A stretch of 52,619 nt of DNA from Actinomycetes bacterium (lineage in GTDB: Bacteria > Actinomycetota > Acidimicrobiia > Acidimicrobiales > RAAP-2): positions 22,269 through 74,887 of the forward strand of contig JAKADK010000003.1 of NCBI GenBank assembly GCA_021820665.1, read 5' to 3'. Each line of letters starts with the position of its first letter. The stretch's first letter is position 1. Positions 28,778 through 36,870 of this stretch are shown here, piece after piece. A program made the position numbers and the translations under genes. The notes below the pieces were generated by a model, which saw only the letters and a program-made list of their open reading frames with translations, was not told where the DNA came from and did no database searches.

Positions 28778-29104
28778 GTGTGGACGGTCACCTACCTTCC
28801 CGGCTCGGAGCAAGAACGCGAGGCACTCCCGGCCCGGGAACGCCAGGCCCTCTACAACGCGACGATGAAGCTCCAAGCGATCGGACCCGCCCTCGGTTAC
28901 CCGCACACCAGTGCTGTCCAAGGGGCATCTCAGCTACGTGAGCTCCGCCCACGAGCGGGGCGCAGCCCATGGCGAGCCCTGTACCGCCCGGTCGGCGATC
29001 GGTTCGTGATCGCCGCCATCGCCCCCGAGGCGCAGCACGACCCAAAGGGCTTCGCTCGGGCCTGTGAGGTAGCAACGAGACGACTGAACGAGTTGGAGGA
29101 GTGA
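28778..29104 (+). CDS. Gp49-like/HigB-type toxin of a type II toxin-antitoxin pair
   Basis: A 108-residue RelE/ParE-superfamily protein of the phage-derived Gp49-like (HigB) group. It reads WTVTYLPGSEQEREALPARE with a helical hairpin, then LRELRPRAGRSPWRALYRP (the basic strand pair typical of these RNases), VGDRFVIAAIAPE and a C-terminal helix. Such toxins usually cut mRNA on the ribosome. The toxin-first order is typical of HigBA. GTG 28778 is fixed by the palindromic promoter just upstream. The stop overlaps the antitoxin start (GTGA). Confidence 0.88.
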   Translation: MWTVTYLPGSEQEREALPARERQALYNATMKLQAIGPALGYPHTSAVQGASQLRELRPRAGRSPWRALYRPVGDRFVIAAIAPEAQHDPKGFARACEVATRRLNELEE

Positions 29105-29430
29105 CGACCATGGTGAAGCTGTCCGAACTAACCACGGCCGAGGAGATCCACAAGAGGGACCTGGCCGACCCGGCCTACCGGGCCGAGTACGAACGCACCC
29201 GGTTCGCAAACGACATCGCCATCCGAGTCCTGCGCTACCGCACCGACCACGACCTGACCCAGACCGCCTTCGGCCGGCTGGTCGGCATGCGCCAACCACA
29301 CGTAGCCCGCCTGGAGTCCGGCGAGCACGAGCCTTCCCTATCCACCCTGGTACGGCTCGCCGGTGCGCTCGGCGAGGACTTCACGGTCGACATCAAGCCC
29401 AACGGAGCCCGCTTGCGTCAGAGCGCGTAA
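29101..29430 (+). CDS. HigA-type XRE antitoxin
   Basis: A 109-residue protein. An N-terminal helical segment (EEIHKRDLADPAYRAEYERT) is typical of antitoxins paired with Gp49-like toxins. An XRE helix-turn-helix follows at about 50-100 (LTQTAFGRLVGMRQPHVARL, ESGEHEPSLSTLVRLAGAL). It should neutralise the upstream toxin and repress the palindromic promoter at 28753-28768. GTG 29101 overlaps the toxin stop; ATG 29110 is an alternative nine bases later. Confidence 0.9.
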   Translation: MTTMVKLSELTTAEEIHKRDLADPAYRAEYERTRFANDIAIRVLRYRTDHDLTQTAFGRLVGMRQPHVARLESGEHEPSLSTLVRLAGALGEDFTVDIKPNGARLRQSA

Positions 29431-29468
29431 CCGCAGCCCCTTCCGATCCCTCACCTGGGATCGAGTCC

Positions 29469-30080
29469 TCAGGTCGCGATCTCGGGATCGCCGGGCATCT
29501 GTACGTCGTACTTTCGAGCGAGTCGTGCCATGTCGTCGTCGTGGCTATCGGCAAGGGAGAACCGTCCGTCACCGAGGCCACGCCGAATCGTGGCGACCGT
29601 GCCCGCCAGATGCTGGTCGGAAGAGTCGATGACGTGCGACTCGAAAAACCCCAGATCCTCAAAGGCGTCGTACATGGCGCTGATGGGTCCAGGGTCCACC
29701 AGATCCTCACCCCCGCTGCGCTCAAGGGGACGCCGAAGGGCAACTTCGCGTGCCGGGCGCAGGATCACATAGCGGAGCCCGTCGGCACCAGCTCCAAGGG
29801 CGCGCTGGAAGTGCCGGAGGAACCACGGTCCCACGATTCCGTCGACCACCACCTCGTACCCGCCTGCCGCGTAACAGGCCGACGCGGTCCCGACGACCTG
29901 GATCACGGTGGCGTTTTGACGGTGACTCTCCGGCAACCACGGAGCGGCATACCCCGCGACGATCCAGTGGAAGCACTGGTCTGCTATCAGATGAACCCCG
30001 AGCGGCGCCGACCTGGCCAGAGCAGCTGCGACCGTAGTCTTGCCCGCGCCTGGCGGACCGGTGACAACCGTGATGGACAC
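29469..30080 (-). CDS. P-loop AAA/kinase-like ATPase
   Basis: A 203-residue P-loop protein resembling small-molecule kinases and zeta-toxin/chloramphenicol phosphotransferase-like proteins. Walker A is VVTGPPGAGKTTVAAAL right after the N-terminus. HLIADQCFHWIV follows where such kinases bind substrate, then VVVDGIVGPWFLRHF and ILRPAREVALRRPLERSGG with arginines suited to a lid. The substrate is unknown. GTG 30080 follows AAGGAG closely; the frame is also open to a TTG at 30122. It is convergent with the first toxin-antitoxin pair and may be part of the same accessory cargo. Confidence 0.75.
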   Translation of the reverse strand: MSITVVTGPPGAGKTTVAAALARSAPLGVHLIADQCFHWIVAGYAAPWLPESHRQNATVIQVVGTASACYAAGGYEVVVDGIVGPWFLRHFQRALGAGADGLRYVILRPAREVALRRPLERSGGEDLVDPGPISAMYDAFEDLGFFESHVIDSSDQHLAGTVATIRRGLGDGRFSLADSHDDDMARLARKYDVQMPGDPEIAT

Positions 30081-30151
30081 GCGCTCCTTCTTCTGTTCGA
30101 CGAGATGATGGGCTCGGACCAAGGCTCAGAGGCGCACGCCATCAGGATAGT

Positions 30152-30300
30152 TCACTCAATAACTGGCCGAGGAGGTCCCGCAGCTGGTCGAAGTTCGAAT
30201 ACCGACAACGCAACACCACCCGACTCTTGCTCAACGTCAGCGCTGGTCGGGGGCACTGCGCCCTGGCCAGAGTCGAGGCGAATCGAACCGGGCGCCCATG
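30152..30300 (-). repeat. TA-island repeat copy A (frameshifted small-ORF remnant)
   Basis: Related to copies at 31044-31130 and 31850-32010. About 110 bp align with the last copy at roughly three-quarters identity. Read on the minus strand, one frame gives GSIRLDSGQGAV and SADVEQE and another gives RVVLRCRYSNFDQLRDLL. Copy C has the matching halves in one frame, so A looks like a frameshifted version of a once-coding end. The shared core lies at 30193-30221. Confidence 0.65.
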
Positions 30301-30359
30301 CCGAGTCCAGATCGCGATCGAGCTGGCTCTCCTGCCGAGACGAGATGTCACATCCCAGG

Positions 30360-30377
30360 CATAGCATCACCGCTATG
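30360..30377 (+). promoter_or_regulatory. Inverted repeat over the second toxin's start codon
   Basis: CATAGC (30360-30365) and GCTATG (30372-30377) form a 6-bp inverted repeat with a 6-base gap; the second arm contains the ATG of the toxin. Its position suggests an autoregulatory operator. Confidence 0.45.
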
Positions 30378-30722
30378 GCTTGGGGTACGATCGAGCTCGA
30401 ACAGGAGGTCGAGGCATGGCTCCTTACGCTCCCTGATGAGCTGTTCGGTCAAGCGGAGCGGTACATCGACCTGCTCGCCGACGAAGGCGTGCATCTCGAC
30501 GAGCCCTTCACCCGACAGCTCCGCGGGAAGCTCCGGGAGTTGCGCTTCCACCTCGGTCGCCTGCAGACGAGGATCACGTACTACATCGCCACTGGCCGCA
30601 GGATCGTGCTGCTCACCGTGTTCGTGAAGACGCGCCAGCGAGAGCGTCGGGAAGTCCAACGGGCATGGAGCGCAATGCAGACCTGCATCGCCGAGGGGCA
30701 TACCGTGGAGGACGACGAATGA
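30375..30722 (+). CDS. Gp49-like/HigB-type toxin, second pair
   Basis: A 115-residue protein of the phage-derived Gp49-like/HigB family. It reads TIELEQEVEAWLLTLPDELF, QAERYIDLLADEGVHLDEPF, then RQLRGKLRELRFHLGRLQTR and IVLLTVFVKTRQRERREVQR, the usual beta-sheet core with basic residues. It is a probable mRNA-cleaving toxin. Sequence divergence from the first pair is large, so it is not a local duplication. ATG 30375 fits the family N-terminus and lies within an inverted repeat. The stop overlaps the antitoxin start by ATGA. Confidence 0.9.
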   Translation: MAWGTIELEQEVEAWLLTLPDELFGQAERYIDLLADEGVHLDEPFTRQLRGKLRELRFHLGRLQTRITYYIATGRRIVLLTVFVKTRQRERREVQRAWSAMQTCIAEGHTVEDDE

Positions 30723-31021
30723 CGCGCAAGACCTGGGACGAGGTGAAAAGGGAGCGGGCCGGCTCGCCGGCTCGTCGCCGCGGCTACGAGCGCGCTGGGC
30801 GGACGATCAGGCTCGCGATGGAGATCCGCGAGCTCCGGGAGAAGCGGGGGCTGAGCCAGCGCGAGCTCGCCGAGCGTCTCGGCACGACCCAGTCCGCCGT
30901 CGCGCGCCTCGAGGCCGGCAACGTGTCCCCCAGCCTGCCGACCCTCGACAAGGTCGCCGAAGCGCTCGGGGTCGAGCTCGTCGTGAGCTTCGTGGACCTC
31001 GATGATCGGATAGCCGGCTGA
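30719..31021 (+). CDS. HigA-type XRE antitoxin, second pair
   Basis: A 100-residue antitoxin. The N-terminal TWDEVKRERAGSPARRRGYE is a common signature of antitoxins for Gp49-like toxins. The XRE domain (about 40-90) reads IRELREKRGLSQRELAERLG, TTQSAVARLEAGNVSPSLPT. It should bind the toxin and its own promoter. ATG 30719 overlaps the toxin stop; a longer in-frame extension inside the toxin gene is not family-like. Confidence 0.93.
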   Translation: MTRKTWDEVKRERAGSPARRRGYERAGRTIRLAMEIRELREKRGLSQRELAERLGTTQSAVARLEAGNVSPSLPTLDKVAEALGVELVVSFVDLDDRIAG

Positions 31022-31043
31022 TCGGATCCGGGTGCCGAGCCAG

Positions 31044-31130
31044 TCAGCATTCATAGTACGTCGATGAGATTACGGAGCTGGCCGTGCAGTAGGCCGGAGC
31101 TCGAATACGGGAGACGCAACACCACCGGTA
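31044..31130 (-). repeat. TA-island repeat copy B
   Basis: The shared core at 31099-31127 contains GACGCAACACCACC, as in copy A. On the minus strand it encodes VPVVLRLPYSSSGLLHGQLR and ends NLIDVL-stop. It is shorter and more diverged than copies A and C. It lies between the second HigBA-like pair and the VapBC pair. Confidence 0.55.
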
Positions 31131-31134
31131 CGAG

Positions 31135-31150
31135 TGATAGCACGATATCA
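31135..31150 (+). promoter_or_regulatory. Possible vapBC operator
   Basis: TGATA (31135-31139) and TATCA (31146-31150) form an inverted repeat just before the antitoxin ATG at 31158. The short distance to the start again suggests a short or absent leader. Confidence 0.4.
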
Positions 31151-31157
31151 TTACTGG

Positions 31158-31409
31158 ATGGCACAGCTCTTGGTCCGCCAACTCGATGAGGACGTGAAGG
31201 ACGCGCTCCAACGTAGGGCCCGAGCCCATGGACGCTCCACCGAAGAAGAAGTCCGAGAGATCCTGCGCGACGCCGTCAGGGCGGGACCGGCCGGGCCTGT
31301 TCGGCTTGGGTCGATGATCGCGTCGCGGTTCCGCGGCGACGGAATCGGGCACGACTTCGCCGAGTTGCGTGGCCACCCGGCGCAAGGGGCGGACCTCTCG
31401 GAGCCATGA
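31158..31409 (+). CDS. vapB: VapB/FitA-type ribbon-helix-helix antitoxin
   Basis: An 83-residue antitoxin. The N-terminal ribbon-helix-helix (residues about 1-43) reads AQLLVRQLDEDVKDALQRRA followed by RAHGRSTEEEVREILRDAVR, as in FitA-like antitoxins. The C-terminal part (SMIASRFRGDGIGHDFAELR) would wrap around the toxin. It should repress its own promoter as a complex with VapC. The stop overlaps the toxin ATG (ATGA), implying coupled translation. Confidence 0.93.
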   Translation: MAQLLVRQLDEDVKDALQRRARAHGRSTEEEVREILRDAVRAGPAGPVRLGSMIASRFRGDGIGHDFAELRGHPAQGADLSEP

Positions 31410-31840
31410 TCCTGCTTGACACCAACGTGCTGTCGGCACTCATGCGATCCGAGCCCGAGGCGGTTGTGGTCGAGTGGCTCGACGCCCAATCATCGGAATC
31501 GATCTGGACGACCTCGGTCACGGTGTTCGAGATCCGAACGGGTTTAGAGCTCCTGACGCCGTCGCGTCGACGTCGGCATCTCGAAGCTGCCTTCGAGCGA
31601 GTTCTCAACGAGGACCTCGACCACAGGGTCCTCGCCTTCGACGTCGCCGCAGCCGATGCGGCGGGGGAAGTTGTCGCTCGAAGCCAGCGAGCCGGAAAGG
31701 CGGTCGAGATGCGGGATGCTCAGATAGCGGGGATAGCGCTTGCACGGAAAGCGCCTGTCGCCACCCGTAACATCCGGCATTTCAGGGACCTTGGCGTGCG
31801 CCTCGTCGACCCCTGGAGTCCCGCCGGCCTCAGGCAGTGA
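31406..31840 (+). CDS. vapC: VapC/FitB-type PIN-domain ribonuclease toxin
   Basis: A 144-residue PIN-domain RNase. The four-acid active site is visible: Asp in MILLDTNVLSALM, Glu in TVFEIRTGLELL, and Asp residues in VEMRDAQIAGIALA and the following VATRNIRHFRDLGV region. VapC toxins cut tRNA or rRNA when freed from VapB. Length and order are typical of FitAB-like pairs. It is the third toxin-antitoxin pair within about 3 kb. Confidence 0.94.
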   Translation: MILLDTNVLSALMRSEPEAVVVEWLDAQSSESIWTTSVTVFEIRTGLELLTPSRRRRHLEAAFERVLNEDLDHRVLAFDVAAADAAGEVVARSQRAGKAVEMRDAQIAGIALARKAPVATRNIRHFRDLGVRLVDPWSPAGLRQ

Positions 31841-32223
31841 CGCTCGAATCTCTCGGATCGACCGTCGTCGACGACAGGCGCTTCAGTGCCTCTCGCAGTT
31901 CGGTCCGGTTCGAATAGCGACAACTCAAGACCACCCGGTCTTGCTCCACGTCGGCGCTGTTCAGGGCCACTGCGCCCAGGCCAGAGTCGACGCGAATCGA
32001 ACCGGCTGCCGCGCTCGGCGACGGCGGGACTATCGGCCGAGCCCGAGATCGGGGCTTCGGCCCGTTCGACAAGGGCGGACAGCTCCTGTGCGCCGACCGG
32101 GTTGGACCCGACACGGTCCCTGGGGGCGGGTCATGCCCCGCGGGGCCTCTGGAACGGCCAGGAGGGCGCGGCGAGCACGAGCGGGGGTGCGGTTGCGTGG
32201 AGCGTTGCACGGCCGGGGCTTGC
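31841..32223. other. Non-coding gap at the right end of the toxin-antitoxin island
   Basis: No recognisable complete gene. It contains repeat copy C (31850-32010). Further left-to-right on the minus strand another frame reads VGAQELSALVERAEAPISGS, which looks like a decayed coding segment upstream of copy C. The xylulokinase gene ends at 32224. Confidence 0.55.
31850..32010 (-). repeat. TA-island repeat copy C (small ORF end)
   Basis: The best-preserved copy. On the minus strand it reads GSIRVDSGLGAVALNSADVE and RVVLSCRYSNRTELREALKR in one frame. The core is at 31908-31936. The pattern of hydrophobic strand, YSN and amphipathic helix loosely recalls the C-terminal end of ParB-like proteins; this is a suggestion only. 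Confidence 0.6.
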
Positions 32224-33630
32224 TCAGTCGCCGGGCATCCTCCGGGCTGTCAGGTCTCTGACCACGGCATAGCGCTCGCGAACGAACGGCGCGAACGGCG
32301 CGTCGTAGGTGGCGGAGGCTGTCGCCTTCCACGCCGGAGGGTGATCGGCGCCGCTCCACACCCAGGCCGCCTGGCGAGCGGCCCCGTCGGCCACGGTCTC
32401 CGACGGATCTGGCACCTCCACGGGGAGCCCGAGCACCGTCGGAGCGAGCCGGCGCACCGCCTCCGAACGCGCCCCACCACCCAGGAGAAGCAGTCGGGTG
32501 ACGGGTATTCCCGCCAACCGGAGGCGGTCGAGCCCGTCGGCCAGGCCGCACAGCAGTCCTTCGACCGCCGCCCGGGCCATGTTGCCGGGAGTGACGTTGT
32601 CCACGGTCATGCCGTGAAGCGCCCCCGACGCGTCCGGCCGGTTCGGGGTCCGCTCGCCAGCGAAGTAGGGGACGACGACCAGGCCCTCCGCGCCCGGTGA
32701 CGCCTGCAGGGCGAGGCGTGACAGTTGGTCGAGGGCGACGCCGAGCAGCCGGGCGACGGCGTGCAGGACGCCGACACCGTTGAGCGTGCACACGAGTGGA
32801 AGGTACCGGCCGGTGGCATCGGCGAACCCGGCGATCTCGCCGGTCGGGTCGGCGGTTGGTCGGTCACTCACGGCGCTGACGACGGCCGAGGTCCCGATGG
32901 AGATCAGCACGTCGCCGGCGGCGGCATCCAGGCCGAGCGCAGCACCGGCGTTGTCGCCGGCGCCCGGTCCGAGGATCGCGCCCCCGGGGAGGGTGCCCAC
33001 TGCCTGGGCGGGGGCCTTCACCGTGGGAACGACCGGCACCGCGCCGAGGGCCATGCGGAGCAGGTCCGCTCGGTAGCCGTCGGTGGCCGACCAGTAGCCG
33101 GTCCCGCTGGCGTCGCTCCGGTCCGTCGTCAGCTCGTCGATACCCGGGCTCCCGCGGAGGCGCCACGTCAGCCAGTCGTGTGGTAGGCACACGGCCGCGG
33201 TCTTCCGGGCGTGGTCTGGTTCGTGCTCGGCCAACCAGCGCAGCTTCGCGACGGTGAAGGAGGCCAGTGGCACCGATCCGACTGCCGATGCCCACGCCGC
33301 CGCGCCACCCTCGAGCTCGGCGACAAGCGCGTCGGCGGCGGCGGCGGAGCGCGTGTCGTTCCACAGCAACGCGTCTCGCACGACCTTTCCGGCGGCGTCG
33401 AGGGCCACCATCCCATGCTGTTGGGCTGCGACGGAGAGCGCCGAAACGTCCTCGAGGCCACCGGCCGCTGCGACGGCAGCACCGAGCGCCCTCCACCACT
33501 CCTCCGGGTCCACCGACGTCCCCGCAGGGTGAACGGCCCGGCCCGAACGCAAGAGGACGCCGGTCTCCGCATCACGGACCACGACCTTGCATGCCTGCGT
33601 CGACGAGTCGACGCCGGCCACGAGAGCCAT
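32224..33630 (-). CDS. xylB: Xylulokinase
   Basis: A 468-residue FGGY-family sugar kinase that phosphorylates D-xylulose to D-xylulose 5-phosphate. The N-terminal phosphate-binding [49 protein letters not shown] and the substrate-site [14 protein letters not shown] are typical of XylB. The C-terminal ATPase half has [28 protein letters not shown] and [16 protein letters not shown]. The stop is 9 bp downstream of the point where xylA ends, and both are on the minus strand, so they form an operon with the SDR upstream. Confidence 0.95.
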   Translation of the reverse strand: MALVAGVDSSTQACKVVVRDAETGVLLRSGRAVHPAGTSVDPEEWWRALGAAVAAAGGLEDVSALSVAAQQHGMVALDAAGKVVRDALLWNDTRSAAAADALVAELEGGAAAWASAVGSVPLASFTVAKLRWLAEHEPDHARKTAAVCLPHDWLTWRLRGSPGIDELTTDRSDASGTGYWSATDGYRADLLRMALGAVPVVPTVKAPAQAVGTLPGGAILGPGAGDNAGAALGLDAAAGDVLISIGTSAVVSAVSDRPTADPTGEIAGFADATGRYLPLVCTLNGVGVLHAVARLLGVALDQLSRLALQASPGAEGLVVVPYFAGERTPNRPDASGALHGMTVDNVTPGNMARAAVEGLLCGLADGLDRLRLAGIPVTRLLLLGGGARSEAVRRLAPTVLGLPVEVPDPSETVADGAARQAAWVWSGADHPPAWKATASATYDAPFAPFVRERYAVVRDLTARRMPGD

Positions 33631-33639
33631 CGTCGCCCG

Positions 33640-34842
33640 TCAGCGAGCCCCGAGCAGGTGCTCGATCGCCAGTTGATGCAAGCTGACGAACCCGTAGCCG
33701 CGTTCGCCGATCTTGTCCGGTTCGAAGTCCTCGAATGTGGAGCGGTCGGCGAGGAGCTCCTGGAGGGTCTCACCCGGTGCGAGGGTCGGCGTCCCGAGCG
33801 TTGTCACCCCGGCCTGGACCATGGCCTCCTGGACTTCAGGATCAGCCCGGTAGCGGTCGGCACGCTCCTTCAAGAGCAGGTACATGCGCATGTTGGCGGC
33901 GGCGGAGGCCCAGACTCCGTCGGCGTCCTCGGTGCGAGACGGCTTGTAGTCGAAGTGACGAGGACCGAGGTAAGCCGGGCCGCCTCCCGGTGCGCCGTGC
34001 TCGAGGAGGTCGACGAGGAAGAAAGCGTTGGCCAAGTCGCCATGGCCGAAGACCAGATCCTGGTCGAACTTGATGCTCCGCTGACCGTTGAGGTCGAGGT
34101 GGAACAGCTTCCCCGCCCACAGTGCCTGGGCCACTCCATGGACGTAGTTGAGGCCGGCCATCTGCTCGTGACCTACCTCCGGGTTGACGCCCACCATGTC
34201 GGCGTGCTCCAGGCCGGCGATGAAGGCCAGGGCGTGGCCGACCGTGGGCAGCAAGATGTCGCCGCGGGGCTCATTGGGCTTGGGCTCGATGGCAAAGCGC
34301 AGGTCATACCCTCGCTCGACCACATAGGCGGCGAGAGTGTCGATCGCCTCCCGGTAGCGGTCGAGCGCTGCCCGGATGTCCTTGGCGCCGTCGTACTCGG
34401 AGCCTTCCCGGCCGCCCCAGAACACGTACGTCTTGGCACCGAGCTCTGCCGCAAGATCGATGTTGCGGACCACCTTGCGAAGCGCGTACCTGCGAACGTC
34501 ACGATCGTTGCTGGTGAAACCGCCGTCTTTGAACACGGGGTGCGTGAACAGATTGGTGGTCATCATGGGGACCACGAGCCCTGTCTCGTCGAGAGCGTTC
34601 TTGAACCGGGCGATGATGGAGTCGCGCTCGGGTGCGCTCGCTCCGAACGGCACGAGGTCGTCGTCGTGGAAGGTGACCCCGTAGGCGCCCAGGTCGGCCA
34701 GGCGGTGGACGGAGAGGACCGGATCGAGCGGATCCCGGGTGGCGTCCCCGAAGGTATCGCGTGCCGACCAGCCGACGGTCCAGAGACCGAAGGTGAATCG
34801 GTCGCTCCGTGAAGGTTGCGGTATGCCTGTGGTAGTTGCCAT
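33640..34842 (-). CDS. xylA: Xylose isomerase
   Basis: A 400-residue class I (actinobacterial type) xylose isomerase converting D-xylose to D-xylulose with two divalent metals. Motifs are [15 protein letters not shown], the catalytic [13 protein letters not shown] (His and Asp), [32 protein letters not shown], the metal site [38 protein letters not shown] and [13 protein letters not shown] 34842 is chosen because GAGAGG lies 8 bases upstream; GTG 34851 would leave no spacing. xylB follows after 9 bp. Confidence 0.97.
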   Translation of the reverse strand: MATTTGIPQPSRSDRFTFGLWTVGWSARDTFGDATRDPLDPVLSVHRLADLGAYGVTFHDDDLVPFGASAPERDSIIARFKNALDETGLVVPMMTTNLFTHPVFKDGGFTSNDRDVRRYALRKVVRNIDLAAELGAKTYVFWGGREGSEYDGAKDIRAALDRYREAIDTLAAYVVERGYDLRFAIEPKPNEPRGDILLPTVGHALAFIAGLEHADMVGVNPEVGHEQMAGLNYVHGVAQALWAGKLFHLDLNGQRSIKFDQDLVFGHGDLANAFFLVDLLEHGAPGGGPAYLGPRHFDYKPSRTEDADGVWASAAANMRMYLLLKERADRYRADPEVQEAMVQAGVTTLGTPTLAPGETLQELLADRSTFEDFEPDKIGERGYGFVSLHQLAIEHLLGAR

Positions 34843-34881
34843 CGGGTTCACCTCTCGGTTTCGTTGCGATTGTTACCGGGC

Positions 34882-35601
34882 TCAGCTGCCCTGCGACATG
34901 CTCCACATGGACCAGAGCTGTGTGCGCATGGTTCGAGGCTGCTCGAGAACGCAGCGGATGGCGGCAGCGACGTCGTCCGCGGCGAGCATGTCGTGGAGGC
35001 CGGGCATGTCCTTGGTCCGGCCGAGGCCCATCGCGAACTCGGTCTCCACGCCGGCTGGACAGATCGTGGAGACGCGGATTCCACGCTCGCGCAGCTCACG
35101 GTCAAGCGAACCCGCCAGTCCCACCTGTGCGAACTTGGTGGCCGCGTAGACCGCCTCGTCCGCTCCGCCTCGCAAGCCGGCGACCGACGAGACGATCACG
35201 ATGTCGCCGGCCCCGGCGGCCAGCATCGAGGGGAGTGCGGCGCGGATGGTCCACACCGTGCCGGCGAGATTCGTGTCCATGATGTCGCTAAGGACCTCGT
35301 CGGAGTGGTCGAGGATTCCGCCGTAGGCGCCGATCCCCGCGTTGGCGACCAACGAGTCGATGCGGCCGTACGTGTCCAGTGCGGCCGCGACGAGACGCTG
35401 GGGTCCTTCGGGACTGCGGACGTCCATCTCGACGGGCGTCGCCGCAGCGCCGAGGTCGGCGACGAGGGCGTCGAGGCGGTCCCGGTGGCGGGCCCCGAGC
35501 ACGACCTGGGCTCCCGCTTCGACCAGGGTCCGGGCGGTAGCCGCTCCGATGCCGGAGCTCGCTCCGGTAACCGCGACGACGGTATCTTTCAAGCTGCGCA
35601 C
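34882..35601 (-). CDS. Short-chain dehydrogenase/reductase
   Basis: A 239-residue classical SDR. The cofactor motif is VAVTGASSGIGAATARTL, followed by VEMDVRSPEG, NAGIGAYGG, IVIVSSVAG, and the catalytic YAATK. CPAGVETEFAM and the helical C-terminus complete it. It resembles YdfG-like NADP-dependent enzymes. The substrate is unknown; its position as first gene before xylA-xylB suggests oxidation or reduction of a pentose or its derivative (inference). GTG 35601 is fixed by AAGGAG 8 bases upstream. The longer open frame beyond this is antisense to galK. Confidence 0.9.
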   Translation of the reverse strand: MRSLKDTVVAVTGASSGIGAATARTLVEAGAQVVLGARHRDRLDALVADLGAAATPVEMDVRSPEGPQRLVAAALDTYGRIDSLVANAGIGAYGGILDHSDEVLSDIMDTNLAGTVWTIRAALPSMLAAGAGDIVIVSSVAGLRGGADEAVYAATKFAQVGLAGSLDRELRERGIRVSTICPAGVETEFAMGLGRTKDMPGLHDMLAADDVAAAIRCVLEQPRTMRTQLWSMWSMSQGS

Positions 35602-35756
35602 CGATCGATCTCCTTCATGCTCGTTTCGTTCGAGGGTACACCGGGAAGTTTTCGATCGTCCGGCGGTGGGATACGCTCGCAACGGATGGATGGCGAAGTG
35701 GTGGTCAGGGGTGTTTTCTCCGGTGGTGGTGCGCTGGCGCGGCCGACCATGACCCG
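35602..35756. promoter_or_regulatory. Divergent promoter region between the xylose and galK-ara operons
   Basis: This 155-bp gap separates two oppositely directed operons, so both promoters should lie here. An imperfect palindrome CTCGTTTCGTTCGAG is near 35621-35635, upstream of the SDR start, and could bind a regulator. No regulator gene is nearby. Confidence 0.45.
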
Positions 35757-36860
35757 ATGAACCCGGGCGGGGATGTGGGGCCGTCGGCCGGTACTGGGCT
35801 GGCGGGGACGTGGCGGGTACCGGGGCGGGTGAACCTGATCGGTGAGCACACCGACTACAACAACGGTTTCGCCTTGCCGTTCGCGATCGACAGGCACAGC
35901 GACGTGCGCGTGGTGCTCCGCTCGGACCGGCAGGTGCGCTGCTGGTCCGCCCAGGAGAGCAGGCAGGTCGTGGCCGCCCTCGACGACCTCCGCCCGGGAG
36001 GGGTCGTTGGCTGGGCCCGGTACCCGCTCGGCGTGCTCTGGGCGCTCGAAACCGCCGGCGTTCGGCTTCCCGGGTTCGACCTGTGGGTCGACTCGACGGT
36101 CCCTGTCGGTGCCGGGCTGTCCTCGAGCGCGGCACTGCTGGCCGCGGTGGCTGCCGGTGTCGACGAGGCTTGCGGCCTGGCGCTGGGTCGGGACACGCTG
36201 GTGGAGGTGTGTCACCAGGCCGAGACCGTCTTCGTCGGTGTCCCCGTCGGCCGGCTCGACCAGGTCGTCGTCTTCCACGCCCGGGCCGGTCATGGCCTGC
36301 TGATCGACTTCGAGTCACTCTCGACGGAACAGGTGCCGCTCGGGATCGGGCCGCTGGTCGTCGTCGACACCGCAGTCCGCCATCACAACGACGACGGCGC
36401 CTACGCCATCCGCCGTGCCGAGTGCGAGGCGGCCGCCGCCGCGTTGGGCGTGCCGACGCTTCGCCACGCCACCGCCGTGGCGGTCAACGACCGTCTCGAC
36501 GGGGTCTTGCTGCGGCGTGCCCGCCACGTGACCACCGAGAACCAACGAGTTCTCGAGACCGCCCGCCGCCTTGGCGCAGGAGAGGACATCGCCGACCTTC
36601 TCTATGCCTCGCACCGGTCGTTGCGCGACGATTTCGAGGTGTCCTGCCCCCAACTCGACGCCGTCGTCGGCGTCGCCTGCGCCCTCGGTGCACGAGGCGC
36701 CCGGATGGTCGGCGGCGGCTTCGGGGGCTGCGCCCTTGTGGTCGGCCTCGAGGCAGACGCCCTCCGTGCCGCGGTCACCCGCGCCTTCGCCGCCCACGAC
36801 TGGTCCCCGCCCACCGTCTTTGCGACCCGTGCCTCCGCCGGCGCCAGCCGCGTCGCCTGA
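35757..36860 (+). CDS. galK: Galactokinase
   Basis: A 367-residue GHMP kinase phosphorylating galactose at C1. The galactokinase signature GRVNLIGEHTDYNNGFALPF is near residue 25, the ATP loop VPVGAGLSSSAALLAAV near 115, and the third motif GARMVGGGFGGCALVV near 315. Between lies GRLDQVVVFHARAG; most galactokinases have Gly-Met-Asp-Gln here, so substrate preference could differ. It heads the arabinose operon with only 10 bp to araB, an unusual place for galK. ATG 35757 gives a short lead-in before the signature. Confidence 0.92.
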   Translation: MNPGGDVGPSAGTGLAGTWRVPGRVNLIGEHTDYNNGFALPFAIDRHSDVRVVLRSDRQVRCWSAQESRQVVAALDDLRPGGVVGWARYPLGVLWALETAGVRLPGFDLWVDSTVPVGAGLSSSAALLAAVAAGVDEACGLALGRDTLVEVCHQAETVFVGVPVGRLDQVVVFHARAGHGLLIDFESLSTEQVPLGIGPLVVVDTAVRHHNDDGAYAIRRAECEAAAAALGVPTLRHATAVAVNDRLDGVLLRRARHVTTENQRVLETARRLGAGEDIADLLYASHRSLRDDFEVSCPQLDAVVGVACALGARGARMVGGGFGGCALVVGLEADALRAAVTRAFAAHDWSPPTVFATRASAGASRVA

Positions 36861-36870
36861 GCCGTCTCCC

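Noticed and set aside
30152..32010. Integron attC sites between the toxin-antitoxin cassettes
   Set aside because: The repeats lack recognisable GTTRRRY-type core sites and strong dyad symmetry, and there is no tyrosine integron integrase. Their similarity follows a minus-strand reading frame.
34856..34880. LacI- or ROK-type operator upstream of xylA
   Set aside because: The sequence lacks a convincing palindrome and sits between genes of one operon, with no regulator gene nearby.
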